From Vermamoeba vermiformis (taxonomy: Eukaryota; Tubulinea; Echinamoebida), in assembly GCA_045837725.1 (NCBI GenBank), contig JBEWZL010000035.1, positions 1 to 63,213 of the forward strand: a stretch of 63,213 nt of DNA, written 5' to 3'. Positions 16,175 through 28,764 of the stretch are shown here, piece after piece. How positions within the stretch are numbered: position 1 is the first letter of the stretch; every line of letters begins with the position of its first letter. Under the pieces are notes generated by a model. The model had not been told where the DNA came from. It saw nothing but the letters and a program-made list of their open reading frames with translations, and did no database searches. Both the position numbers and the translations under genes were made by a program.

Positions 16175-17387
16175 ATGGCAACTCAAGAACATATTTATAC
16201 TGACCCTAAGTTACTGAGGCAAGCCATTAGAGAAAAACGGTTTTTGAAGCCGACATCCGGTCAATGCGCAGGATATTTACAAGCGAAGTAAGTTAGCGTG
16301 CAATTTCAAGTCGAATGATTGCTCGAAATTACCTTTATAATTTTAGTTATTTTTTTATTGTTCAATTTACTTGACACTGCCTTCTGCAATCAAAACGTCT
16401 GATCCAACTTTTACAGCATGGTCATTTTACCAAAATCAGCATCGGATGATTTCTCTGCATTTTGCTCGAAAAATAACCGCCCGTGTCCTGTTATTGCCAC
16501 GTTACCAGCAGGCAAGTTCAGTTTAGCAAATCCGCCTTTTATGTTCTGTGTTTTTGTTGATTGAATAGCCCGCTAACTACAAAATAATAGGTGTCAGAGA
16601 AGCGGCGACACTTGCTCCTGGTAGTGATGTAGCAACAGATCTGCCAAAATATCGCGTATTTAAAAATGGTGAATTAATCGAAGAGGTATTAACATTTGGA
16701 GCCTATTAATACAATGCAATTAATATTATTACACAAGAGAGATGATGTTTCAGATTTATGGCGCGAGGATCTTGTGACATTCTTGATTGGTTGTTCCTTC
16801 AGCTTTGAAGAAGGTTTAATTAAAGCAGGTGTGCCAGTACGCAATATAGAACAAGTAAGTTATACGCTCATGTAACCATGAGCAATGCGGATAGGTGGCT
16901 AATATTTTTTAGGGTCGAAATGTATCGATGTACAAGACCAACATCAAGGTGAGTCACAATCGCCCAATTGAAATCGAATAGTATAACTCATAATTCTTTT
17001 AGTGCGAGTCAGCGGGTCCGTTCAACGGTCCATTAGTCGTCAGCTACAGACCAATACCAAAGCACCTCGTTGAGGAGACAATACGCGTCACGAATGAGTG
17101 TGGCGCAGCTCACGGACCACCAATTCATGTCGGAGATCCCGCCACCATTGGTATTAGTGACATTAACAAACCTGACTTTGGTGATGCCGTTGAGGCCAAG
17201 GAAGGAGATGTGCCTGTGTTTTGGGCTTGTGGTACGTACTGCCCACGAGATTTTGTATCGGATCTGACCTTGCACAGGCGTCACGGCAATTCTCGGTGCG
17301 TTATCTTCGAAAGCTGATTTGATTATCACACACGCTCCAGGACACATGTTTGTTTCGGATAAGAAAGAGCTCAATTTTGAAAAATAA
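16175..17387 (+). CDS. DUF1445 protein (D-glutamate cyclase / hydro-lyase-like)
   Basis: About eight small exons start at [10 protein letters not shown]. Family blocks are clear: [13 protein letters not shown] then MVILPKSA (in homologues PTAGxAPGYxQAN and LAILP), [49 protein letters not shown] and [12 protein letters not shown] near the end. Vertebrate DGLUCY and bacterial YcsI/UPF0317 proteins carry this fold; DGLUCY converts D-glutamate to 5-oxo-D-proline. Here the protein is a stand-alone domain of about 280 residues, without the extra DUF4392 region of the vertebrate enzyme and without an obvious targeting peptide. The exact substrate is an inference. A poly(A)-type AATAAA overlaps the stop codon. 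Confidence 0.88.
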
Positions 17388-17455
17388 ATTGTAAATAGAA
17401 CAGTGAACACTATTCATTTATTACTATCACTACAAATGCTACTAAAATAATGTTA

Positions 17456-18476
17456 TTAGATCAACAATGCGAAGGAAGCTCCGGCAACGACGACAGACGA
17501 GGCAATGGTGGAGGCACTGCTTTGTTGCTGTACAGTGCCGCATTCGCCTGCATTAGTAGTAGCACCGGATGAGCACTGACTACCAGTGGTGATGCACGTG
17601 TTTGAACCCTTGCACCAAGTGCATCCTACTGAGAGGCTTTGCGCGGAGTTAGCACAAGTGAAGCAATCCTTGACGGTAGAACATTGCTCTGAGATGATCG
17701 TTAGGAAGTTATTTTTAATGCGCCGTAAAACGTACTGAACGAAGAACTGCAAAGTTGGTTGCTCGTAGCGGTGGTACCAGCAGGAGCGAGACGGAAATCA
17801 GCGCATGAACCAGTCACGGTGCCAGTGCCGTTGACTTTGCCTATTTCCAAATTAGGTAAGCCGGTGCGTAGTTTAAATTTCGTATGAGGTCAGGCGATTA
17901 GTCGGTAGGAAACTATTTAATACCGTTTAACGATATTACTTATTATGACCGTTATTTATTCAGGTAAAATTCGTACTGATCTCTCAGATTCAATTTATTA
18001 TTTAAAAGATTTCTTACCAGCGCGGCAACCACCTCCAGACATGCACCAAGCGCAGCTATATCCTCCAGCTTTTCTGCCCTCGCATTCTTGGCAAGTTTCT
18101 GAGCCTGAGCAGGGATCTGAAAGCGGATTAGCTCGAGCGGATCAATTTTAATTGGAATTACCAGGGCATTGACCAATGTTGTTGTACAAAGTATTATCTG
18201 GGTTGCTCTGAACGCAAGTGGGAGAGTTAAGGGTCAAGCAAGAACCTATCGGTTTTTATTGTAAGTAGATTCAAGTGTAATTGCAAAATCCTTCTTATTA
18301 GCGGCGTCATGCATTTCGAAAATGTCATATTATCTTCTAAAATAATACTCACCTGACGAACAATAACTGCAGCCGTTGGACGTGCAAGCGTAACAGTCGG
18401 CGTTGTAATTACTGCAGGTCTGGGCGATAGCAGATGCGATTATCGAAATTGCAACGAATACCGTGAGCTTATTCAT
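17456..18476 (-). CDS. GPI-anchored PSI-domain surface protein
   Basis: The ATG at 18476 opens a signal peptide (MNKLTVFVAISIIASAIAQ). Three cysteine-rich PSI-like modules follow: CSNYNADCYACTSNGCSYC, then CQECEGR...CAWCMSGGGC, then CSTVKDCFTC...GCTWCKGSNTC. A short Gly/Thr/Asn linker lies between the second and third. The C-terminus is a Ser-rich stretch and a hydrophobic run (SVVVAGASFALLI) directly before the stop, as in GPI-anchor signals. The length is about 230 residues in five exons. PSI modules are found in cell-surface and adhesion proteins. The much larger PSI/IPT receptor at 49-56 kb shares the module type. Ligand and role are unknown. Confidence 0.8.
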
Positions 18477-18699
18477 ATTCAGTTGTGGTACGTTGTGTAT
18501 GTGGTTTGAACGAGTACATAAAAAAAGATTTTGTACCGCTTTCCTTTTTCGAACTCTGAAATTTCGGGTTTTTTGGCCTTTTTTTTTATTTGTTAGCGAT
18601 TTCGCGTTAGAGTACATTGACCGTAATTATGATATAATTATATCATACCTCAGTAAAATTGCACATTTAATTACTATTTACAAGTTGTTAGTTCAGAAC

Positions 18700-21600
18700 T
18701 TATTCACTTTCGCTGCTCGAGGTGCTATCATTCTCATCTTCTTGATGGTCCACTGATCGCACAGACTGGCTGCTCTTCACTTCATACTGCGCATCAACTT
18801 CAGCCTCTTTAACAGGGTCGCGATAATGATCCTCTTCAGTGTCGCGTGACACCATTGTAGTCATGGAATTAAAGTCTTCTTGCTTATCCACGGACAGCAT
18901 GCTGGAAGAGGTCACAGAGTCGGAGATCTCCCGCATAGAACTTGACGAGTCAAAAGAGCTTCCAGAGTACGTTCTGATTCTATGGTTGGCCTTCAAGGTC
19001 AAGGGTGGATTCACGGGCACAATCACTGCTTTGAATAGCTGTTCGTGACTGATAGTATTCAAGTCAACGCGTTTGCTGAGATTAGCTTCAGATCTAATTG
19101 TATTGAACATGTCGACGGGCGTTAACGAGAACGAGAGTCCTTCACTGACGTGATGCGGCTGGTTGTGGTCTGCACTGTCGGCGTCAATCTCGAACACATT
19201 GGACATATCACTGCGCGCTGTTGAGACGCTCTTGCTAGCCCAAGTAGACTCATCGTTATCGTCCTCCTCTTCTTCACGCAGCTCATCCAAGAACAGATGT
19301 CTGTCGTTGAGTTCTTCAGTCGTGTCGTTGTTCTTCACACTTTCATTAGCCACGGAAATGACTGACTTATCGTCGCGCTCTTTAGGCTTGTCTTCTTCTG
19401 GAAGGGTCGATACATCTCCAATAGGCACGTGATCGTGATGTTCGCTCACGTCATCCATGTTAGGGTGATCGCTGACTTGTGACGAATGATCGGTCATCTG
19501 TGCCATCTCCTCCATTACACGGGCCATGCGTTTGTCACTAAACACGCTGTAAGCATCACTGACTACTGAACGATTGTCATCGTGATGGTGCATGTCAAGC
19601 GCCTCGTGATCAAGCATGCTAGCGTGGCTGGCATAGTCTGTGCTTAGTTGCAAGTGTTTCTCTTCGTGCGACTCATCAACAGGAGCAAGACCCTGTTCTT
19701 GATCGCGCTGGTTAGACGTGCTTTGATCGTTCAAGCCCGAGCCTTTTTGTTGCACGAATTGAACGAGCAACTGAACCGTGTTCTTCAGCTCCTCGATCTC
19801 GCGTGTTTGTTTCTGTTTGTCTTCACGGAGTTCATTGACAGTGCTCTTAAGTGCTTCAATTTCCTTCGCTTGCTCATCCACAGTCTGCTTGAACAGTGTT
19901 GTAACACGATGGAAACTTGACAAAATGTCACGTGGCTTGGGTGTTTTGACGACGTTTTCAGAAGTTGGAGGTGAGCTCGGGTTACCACCATTGGCTTCAA
20001 ACTTCGTGATCAATGACTTGATGTTGGCACTCGAGAACTCCATGGACGTCGATGGCGTTGACGTGCTTGACAAGGTGCCTTCTTGTTGACCCTCTTGTCT
20101 GTTCGCGTTAGTCAATTCGCCAAGCTGTTGCTGCATCTGTTGGAACTGCACGACGTAATCGAACGCAGGTTTGAGTCTGTTCAACACGTTCAATTGCGAC
20201 TCCAACTTATCGTTGATCGCTTGGCCCCAGTTATTCAACTAAAAGAAAAGATTAGCAGTACTTCCAAATTAGAAATTTCGTTTTTCTTACCTCGCTTTCA
20301 AGCTTCGATGCTCGTTCACGATCACTCTTTTCAATCCTGTCCAAGTTGCTGAGAATGTCTTCGTTGGTCTTTTCGACTAGATCCAAGCGCGTGTTAACAG
20401 CTTGTAACTTGTCCTTCTTGTTCTTGTTCTTCGCTGACATGTCGACGTGGCCACTCATAATGACGTTCTCGCCTTTGAGCTTCTTGCCTAGTCCGTAGAA
20501 ACTCAATTTGGACGCTTCTAACGGTGCATTTTTGCGCTTGTTTCGAACCAAGAAATAGCAGCCCTCTTCGTCACACTAAAGAAGCTGGAGTTAGAAAATT
20601 TCTCTAGAAAGTGATGCTGTGCTTACGTTCATATCGAGCACAGGTCCGTTAGTTGAGTACTCTTTTACTAAGTAGACGCGCAACGGGGTCTCGAGACCAC
20701 GTGCCCGTTCAATAGGCGCCGGCAAGCTGTAACTGTTGCCAGGGCTGCCGATCGGTGTGACAATGCCAGGCACCGCTATACTGCCCCCAGTAGCCGGTCC
20801 AACGCTGTTGCTGTTGTTGCTCGTGGTCAAACTACTTGTGCCTGATCCACCCGTCAGATCAGTCTCACTCGAACCGTCTTCAACGCGCCACACAGTGAAC
20901 TTTGATGACTCGTGACCGACGATTAAATGTGGTCCTAATTAGAGGACATTAGCATCGATCGATCTGAAAAAAAATTCTGTGTTGTTTGTACTTGCCTTGT
21001 TTCTGGATCAAATTGATTTTGTTCTCGTAATACGAAGCACGAACAATGACCGGTTCTAGATTGTTGCCAGAAGCCGCGCTTGATGTGTTGAGATCCGCTT
21101 CATTTGTCGTGTTGAAATAATACATAGTTGCGGGATTTTGAGGGCTATAACACATCATTAGATCCATTTCCTTATTTGGAAAGATACTTACTTGATCAAC
21201 AAATGCGTTAATTTTCGCACGCACACGGTGCCATTACGATCACCAAAATAAATGTACTTCTGATCCAAATACATCTCAGTAATAATTGTGTGGTGCCTTA
21301 TAACAATAGGATCGTCATTGGCTGTAGAAAAAATTATTAGCAACGAGACCTGACCACATCCGGAACTTACCTTGACCCAAGAACCAAATATAAATAGTAT
21401 CGATCGTAGATCCTGCCACGCACTCGTGGTTAGCTTGCAATTTAATCAAACTCGTGCCCTCTTCTTTCAGCTCGCCTTCTCTTTCGAGCTTGCAAGCGGA
21501 TGTGTTCCAAAGTTGCCACGCCTGAAAAAAATTAAATTTAGTTCAAATCTTACTTCAATATTAAATATGATCTTACGTGATGACTGCCAATCAATAAATA

Positions 21601-24532
21601 ATCTTTTGAAATGATTTTGCAGAACTGATCTACAGGCTGCAAAATGTTGGAGTGGACCATGTAACATTTGCGTTCAAAATTGATCACGTTTTCATACTCG
21701 GCTGAACTCGAGTGATCAGTGCGCTCTTTGTCTTTCTTGTCGCGTGAATCTTTCATGCTGAAGAAATCGAGTTCTGACAGCATGGAAATGAAGTCGAGGT
21801 CACGTGGTTTTTTCTCTTTCTTTTTGCCGTCTTTGGAACTTTGTTGACTTTGCGTCTCTAATTCTTCGTGCGACCCTGCATCGGACTAACAAAACAGCAT
21901 CAGTACAAATCCCAAAATGCTCCGAAGTTGTTTGAAAAAAACTTCGGATCTAACTGTTGCGAGTGGTCGATTTTAGCGAGTATTAAACTTACAGTAGTGT
22001 CACGTGGAGATTTTAAGTTGACAGGAACTTCTTCGCGAGTAATGCTCCAAGTCAACAATCGGTAGAATGTTTGATAACACGTCAATAGAACCAACTAATA
22101 GGCCTTCGTTAGTACCACTATTCATAAATTGATTGATCATCAACAGCGCGTACCTTTTGGCCGGTTAACAGCAGACAATTGGCGCGATTCTTCTCGATGA
22201 TTTCGTTGTCGCTTAAATGCAAAGACTGCACGGCTGATTTGTTTTGATCACTCGCGTGAGGATTGGCCATGTCAACCAGCTTGTCCTTCATTCCCGCGAC
22301 TTGCAACACTGGCGCTGATTCAGATACGCCATTGCGGCCGATTAGGTCCCCATCAGTCTTCATTAACATGGGCTCCGTGGAACTCAGCTTCAATGTGCCT
22401 TTTTTGGACAAGGACCGTGTAGACGTCTCTCGCTCCATAATAGGCGAAAGCGTTGCACTGCGATCACGTCCTTCTGTCACACTATCGTGCGCGTTCAAAT
22501 CTCGTTTAGAAGGGCTGTGAGACCGTTCACCTGAAGCCTTTCGACGCGACCTAAAAACACCACTTAGTCACCATAATACTACGTAATCATGCGATTTTGC
22601 AAGTCTTACTTGATCGGACTGTCTGCCTTCTTCAAACTGTCACGTGATATTTTGCGGTAATTCTTCGGGTCTTCGTAAATGTACTTGACATGTTCCGTGC
22701 GAATGTCATAAAGTTGAAGTTTGTGGTTCTCGTGATAGCTCATAATATATGGATACTGATAGGCTACCGATACTAGTCCCGATTTGTTATTGACACTCAC
22801 CAGATAGGTTTGCATCAGATCCGTCACAATCAAAGTGCCTAAAAGTAATAATCAGAACACCATCTCATATAACCTCATTATAACCTACCTATGTTGTTGA
22901 AGTTGCTGACAGTGTAGCCAGGCGCCATAATGCGCGTGCTGCATCGTGCGTTGAAATTACTGCCATCGAGCTTGTCAGGAATTGAAGCCAACACAAACCG
23001 TGAAAATTTCTTTGACTCTCGTTTTCGTCGTCGGTCTTTATCGTGCCAATTCGATATCGATCCACGACGTGGCTTTTCACTGTCCTCTTTAGGCGATAAC
23101 GATCCATTATCCCGCTGAAAACGTCATGTCAAAAAATGATCGGTAATTAATTAATTCTAAGTGTGTGTACCTTTAATTGATTTGTATTAGAAACGGGTCG
23201 CGAACTGCTAGGTGATAGCACTATATTAGGATCAACTTCACTAGGTTCCTGAGAAGGTGGCAGATCTACGAGAACAAATAAGTGTCAGATCCATCCGAAA
23301 AAATTGTTGCACGAAACTTACCGACTAAAGATGCCCACGACGAAGCACGAGCTACTTTAATAGTAGGATTCTTATTATGATGATGTTTACGTTGTTTTTC
23401 CTCTGGTGAAATTGTAAGTGAATTTGAAGGGAGAAGAGGTGTACTGCTACTTGGTGGTAACGACGGTGTGGGCGTCGTATTCGTGCTCGTCATGCTAAAT
23501 GAGGCCTCTGTAATACTCGCTTCGCTGCTGCTATGTAAATCTAGATCGGATCTGCCTGGGCTAAATATAGAAAGTGTCAATTGTTGAAAGCCAATCAATA
23601 ACACAAATTTCAATAATAATGAAGCAAGTTCCGAGTATCAATCATGCTTATCGAACAAGCGTTAATTATCCCGCTTTATAATAAACATAATTAGTAAATT
23701 AACGTTCGACTTACCGGCCAGGTTGTGACACTGTCAATAGCGATTTGCTAAATAAAAATTAAATTATTAACCATTGCCTGCATTTAATTTCTGCGGTAAT
23801 AATTATAAATAATCATAATTTGACGTGAATGCCCGAATTACAAAGTGATTTCGAATTCAATTCACAAGATCCAAAAAAACATTTAGTACTTGCCTAGTAT
23901 CTTTAAATGCATAATAGCTGTTCTTGTCGTCGCGAAATGGTTTCTTTTTGTCAGGAAAGCTAAACAAATAAAGTTTGACGCGCAGTTGCTCGCAGTAATC
24001 AGTAGCTCTAGGTCGGGTGACTGTCAGTATTTTACAAACGCTATCAACCAATTCGGCGCCTAGCAGAGTATAAAATTAGCACGTTTTTAAGCATAAAATA
24101 ACTCGCAGTCGCGATCCGATATTTAATCAACAAATCCGCAAATTCACTCAATTAAATTACTTGTTTAATTTATGAAAACTTTTTGCGTACCTGATATGCA
24201 TTTATAAGCCTTGAAATGCTTTCGTTTGGTCGAAAACAGTGCGCTACTCGCTGCGACGACATCCGTTGCGAGTTTTGCCAAGTCAATCGAGGGAGAAGGA
24301 ATTCTCGGCGATTTATATTCCTATTAAATAGTATTAAATATGCACCGATGAGATAAATAATTATTAATAGATCTGTCTCCTGGTATAATTTAATTAATTT
24401 TCCTCTTCGTTCGAATGTCATTAGAAATCAATATTGCAATATTTAATTGCGCGTTCATCGAGTATAAAGTAGCTATAAATTATTAATTACTGGAATATCC
24501 TTGAGATCGAGCGTTGTCGAAGGTTCTGCCAT
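18700..24532 (-). CDS. large DEP domain / beta-propeller-like / coiled-coil protein
   Basis: About 17 exons start at MAEPSTTLDLKDIP. A DEP-like domain lies near 24,260-23,890 (ISGTELVDSVCKILTV...FRDDKNSYYAF), a fold that usually binds membranes or G-protein partners. A Ser/Pro-rich disordered stretch follows. Next is a region of repeated beta-strand units (YPYIMSYHENHKLQLYDI, CKIISKDYLLIGSHHAWQLW, YLDQKYIYFGDRNGTVCVRK, GPHLIVGHESSKFTVWRV). It looks like a WD40 or CNH propeller and is interrupted by low-complexity insertions. The last exon of 512 codons is coiled coil (NELREDKQKQTREIEELKN) followed by an acidic, His/Ser-rich tail ending SSSESE. No kinase or RhoGEF domain is seen. A scaffold in G-protein or trafficking signalling is plausible but inferred. 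Confidence 0.75.
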
Positions 24533-24803
24533 CTGCCGTCAAGAGTTAACTTTCGTGTGCCTTTACTTATTCATTAGATTTAATAAATATAGTGAGTATC
24601 TTCTTGTTGCATACTGCTAAAGAAATTTACAAAACTAACGGCCGTGCCAAAAAACCACGTCAAAATTTTAATTTTCGGCCGAGAAAGGAAAAATAGGCAA
24701 TCTAAAAGATAACAAACGAAACTTTTGACAATATCTCTTTTGTTTTATTTAACAACCAAGTATCGACGTCAAAGGAGCACGTCTCAACCGAATGTTACAA
24801 GAT

Positions 24804-26035
24804 TTATTCGTCGGAGGTTTGAGGAGCCTCTTGGCGATCACCACCACGGAAGCCACCACGACCACCACGGAAACCACCACGGCGACCACGGAATCCTCCA
24901 CGGCCACCCTCAGGGCGCTCACCGCGTTGTTCACGGTCACGCTCTTCACGGTGGTACTTCTCGACCTTAGGGGCAGACAAGAATTCGGAGTAGTGAGCGA
25001 AGGGGTGGTTGAGCAATCTGTGCTCGGGCCACAAATCGGGGGTCAAGAAAGAGTAAGTGGCAGTGATGGCAGCGAAAGTAGCCTTGGCGAAGTTACCGAG
25101 GGTCTTGGTTGAACCCTTGGATGAAGTGTAGACGTCATCAATACCGGCAATGGTCAAGATCTTCTTGGGGACACGGGCAGAGACGATACCAGTACCACGA
25201 GGAGCAGGGACCAAGCGGACAGTGACGGAACCGCACTTACCGGTCACCTTGCAAGGAACGGTGTGGGGCAAACCGATCTTGTTACCCCAGAAACCTCTGC
25301 GAACAGGGACGACAGAGAGCTTGGCGGCAATGATGGCACCACGGATAGCGGTGGCAACTTCCTTGGAGCACTTAACGCCCAAACCGCAGTGACCGTTGGA
25401 GTCACCGACCATAACGTAGGCCTTGAAGCGGGTACGTTGACCGGCCATAGTTTGCTTTTGGACGGGGGAGATCTTGAGGACTTCATCCTTCAATCCCTAT
25501 ATTGAAGCAAAATATTTAGTATGTTGAGGGAACATTGCTTAAATACGATTAAGCAAATTTGTCATTATTATGGTGGTGGATTTCGATCGCGATCCAGAAA
25601 CGGTTTGTGCCTTCTCGCACAAAATTAACAATTATCTATGATAATAATACTAACCTTGCCACCATCAAAGAAGTAGTCAATGATTTGGAACTCCTTGACG
25701 GGGATGGAGTGGAGGTAGATATCCTCCAAACGAGCAATCTTGCCGTCCTTAACAAGGCGACCCAACTTGGTAACGGGAACCCAAGCGGCTTCTTCCTTGT
25801 TGTCACGGTCACCACGGCGACCACGACGATCACCGCGACGATCGCCACGGCGACCAAATCCTCGACGCTCTGTTTAAAAAATATTAAATCAAATGTCCAT
25901 ACAATTATTATAATAATTGGTAATTGTATAACATATTTAGCATGCAAATGTAATTAAGAGAAAATTTGTAAGCTGGAGATTTGATAACTTACCACCACGG
26001 GGTTGATCGGCTCTGGTAGTAGTAGTATCGGCCAT
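24804..26035 (-). CDS. RPS2: 40S ribosomal protein uS5 (RPS2)
   Basis: This is a core small-subunit protein at the mRNA entry channel. The body matches eukaryotic uS5 almost throughout: [67 protein letters not shown] and [11 protein letters not shown]. Three coding exons start at [15 protein letters not shown]. An RG-rich stretch ([16 protein letters not shown]) precedes the fold as in animals, and a second RGG-rich stretch ([14 protein letters not shown]) lies at the C-terminus. GGCGACCAC-type triplet runs make the local base composition unusual. A 5'-UTR intron precedes the ATG. The gene lies downstream of the HIBCH gene on the same strand. Confidence 0.98.
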
Positions 26036-26037
26036 TG

Positions 26038-26089
26038 CTGAACACGAACATTATTAAATAATCCAAGTAATCAATAGTCAAAGACTTAC
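26038..26089 (-). other. 5'-UTR intron of the uS5 gene
   Basis: On the minus strand a gtaagt donor (starting at 26089) and a gttcag acceptor (ending at 26038) frame 52 nt. The acceptor lies two bases before the uS5 ATG. Leader introns are common in ribosomal protein genes. The intron contains a taataat stretch near its acceptor that could serve as branch site. No transcript evidence is available. Confidence 0.6.
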
Positions 26090-26356
26090 ATCGATATTGT
26101 ATTTAATGTGTGGTGGAAAACAGAAATGAAGGACACCGGAGAAAAAAATAAAAGGCAAAAATCGTGACTTAATCGAACCGTGACTTAACTGAAAACTTCG
26201 TTAACTTTTTGTTTGTGGCTGCTGAAACATCTTTTTGTGGTTCAATTGAGCAAGGTGGCATGTTTCATTTACCGTAAAGTGATTTCTAATCTGCTCGCCG
26301 TCCGATCCGATCTCGGAGATGCGGGTTGAAGAATACCAAGCTTTATCGATTAGAAT

Positions 26357-28021
26357 TTACAACATGCTCTTCTTGTTTCGTTGTTTGTGCTCCGATAACT
26401 GAAGTTCATTGGGTCCTAGCTTTGAGAAGTATCGCGCCACAACGTCATCCGAAACTTCAGGTACGCTTGCGGGTTGCCATTTCGCGTTCTTGTCCTTATC
26501 TACCAACAGTGCTCTGACACCTTCGAAGAAGTCGTGGCCTTCCATAAACTTTTGCGAGATTCTGTATTCCATCTTCAAGCACTCGTCCAAAGGAAGCTTC
26601 GCTCCTTCTCTGAGTGATTTAAACACGACCTTCAAGCTGGTTGGCGACATCTTCTTCATAGTAGCCAAAGTTTCTTTGGCCCATGGAGTGTTCTCGGCTT
26701 CTAAAGCAAAGATAATGTCTTCAACTGACTTCTTGTTGAAAAGACGGTCAATTTCTTCGCGGTGTGCGTCAAACTCGCTCTTGTGGTCTGGCACGTGTTA
26801 AAACATTGGCATCATTTAGAATTGCACGCTTACTAATGATTTCGTCTTGGTGAGGCTTAGCGAACTCTCTGATTAACTTGTCAATTTCGATATCGGTGGC
26901 AGTGTGATCTGTCTTCTTAGTGAGCTCGACCAAGGCGTTTTCGAATTCAGGAAGACGAGCAGAGGGAAGCCAGTGAGTAGCAACGTGAGCCTTACTAATA
27001 TGGCGCATTAATATAATTTGTGAAAGCGTGTTTAGACGAGCAAACTTACAGCAAGTCGATGCCCTTCAAACGAGCACCAGTCAGGCCCAAGTACATGCCG
27101 AGCTCTCCAGGCAGTCTAGGCAAGAAGTGAGAGCCACCGACGTCGCAGAAAAATCCAATAGCTAGTTGGTAGTTAGATAACATGACCAATTTTTAACACA
27201 AAAGTTGCGTACCCGTTTCAGGCATGGCGAACAGAGTATTTTCAGTAGCGATTCGGAATTTGCCGTGAACCGAAAGGCCGACACCACCACCCACTAATAA
27301 CATGCGTTAGTATATTTTGCTTATTTGTCTTGGCTTCTAATTACGTACTTGTGATACCGTCCAACAAGGCGATGTGGTTAGTGTGAAGAGTGCCAATCAA
27401 ATGGTTCAATATGTATTCCTCGCGGAAAAAGTCGCTGCCAAGGGGACCGCCAGTCTTCTTCGAGTCATAGATTGCTAAGAGTCAAAGGAATTAGATCCGA
27501 TTGGTTGTTTGTCCGGGTTGTGCCTCCGTACCTCGAATGTCACCACCGGCGCAAAAGGCTTTGTTGCCCATGCCCTTCAAAACGACAGCCTTGATAGTGG
27601 GATCTCTTTCGTACTCCTGCAATCAAGGTAGTCAGGTTTAGATCAACTTTTTTAAGTAAAATTCTATGCGCGATGAAAACTCGCACTTACTTGATATTTA
27701 GGAGTCAATTTGCGAACCATGTCCAAGTTAAGAGCATTGAGTGCCTTGGGGCGGTTCAAAGTGACGGAGACGACGTTGCCTTTTCGTTCAAACAAGACAG
27801 GTTCCTGACCAGATGGGTCAACTCAAAATACCAATCAAATAATACATCCAAAAATTATAATAATTAAATCATATTAATATTTAAATATTCGGGCGTTGTT
27901 TAGTCAAATGATTGCAAGCATTTGAATTGTTTCATTGGCCACGTGCAACGTGGATCTCGTTCCTACACCAAGCAATATAATAAATAATTACCTCTGATTC
28001 TGATTTATGGTGTGTGCTCAT
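26357..28021 (-). CDS. HIBCH: 3-hydroxyisobutyryl-CoA hydrolase (enoyl-CoA hydratase fold)
   Basis: The enzyme hydrolyses 3-hydroxyisobutyryl-CoA in valine breakdown. The conserved blocks are [59 protein letters not shown] (oxyanion region), [16 protein letters not shown] (catalytic Glu), LTGARLKG, and in the C-terminal half [10 protein letters not shown] and [19 protein letters not shown]. The start at 28021 ([10 protein letters not shown]) gives almost no leader before the fold, so there is no evident mitochondrial presequence. The protein ends NKKSML, and SML is a weak peroxisomal PTS1-like tripeptide. A peroxisomal site, as for plant CHY1, is possible but inferred. About eight exons. Confidence 0.95.
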
Positions 28022-28764
28022 GTTTCTGCCTATTCATAAATCAGTCAATTAATGGTCAAATTGCCGAAGATTTTATTGAAATATTTTTCGCAACGTATCA
28101 TGAGACTTTACCTTTGAGAGTAAGAACAATAGGAGATTTTTGTACCTAATAATAGCGAAAATTAATATTATTCATTGCAGGAAGTTTGTAAGAGGATCAA
28201 TTGGGATGACCGTGGATTGGCTACTTACGCGAGGAGCGGCTAACTTGGCCAACAATTGTACTTTGCCGAACATATGCCTTGTGTATTACAATGAAAAGGT
28301 GTTGAAAATTTTCTGGCCTTTGTTCGGGTTGGCCGTTTTTTGTTGGACGGGCGCGTTAAAAATTGACCGTGCAAATTAAACAAAAACCTCAACTGTTGCA
28401 ATCTCACGACCACGGAGTACCCTCCACGCACTCAGCTTGTTTGTATAATAAATAGTGTAAGTAAGCAGGAAGTGACACTTTATAGCCGTTAGAGGTGCAG
28501 GTCACGATCTAAATTTTTCTATTTGCCGCTCTGCGCAAGCACTTATTATTTCTATCATTTGTATGCTAATATAGGATACATGCGGTTCATATTCACTTGC
28601 AAATTCGAATGAATTGTAGCGCAATTCTGGAATTCTATAGAATAAACGTTTTTAGCATTAGTCGTAATTATTGTAGCTGAGCGTGCTATAGCAATATTGG
28701 AAAGAAATATTTAATTCATTATTGATACTGTTTTTAGCTGACATTTATTTTTTTAGCAGCGAAG
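28022..28764. other. divergent intergenic region, no gene seen
   Basis: This stretch separates the HIBCH start (minus) from the four-helix membrane protein start (plus). Open frames of 60-80 codons occur near 28,140-28,430 on both strands, but they start with non-ATG codons or lack any protein-like signature. Both promoters probably lie here. No RNA gene or repeat is recognised. Confidence 0.5.

Noticed and set aside
28140-28431. Short open frames on both strands in the 28-kb spacer
   Set aside because: Non-ATG starts or no conserved-looking motif; more likely promoter and leader sequence.
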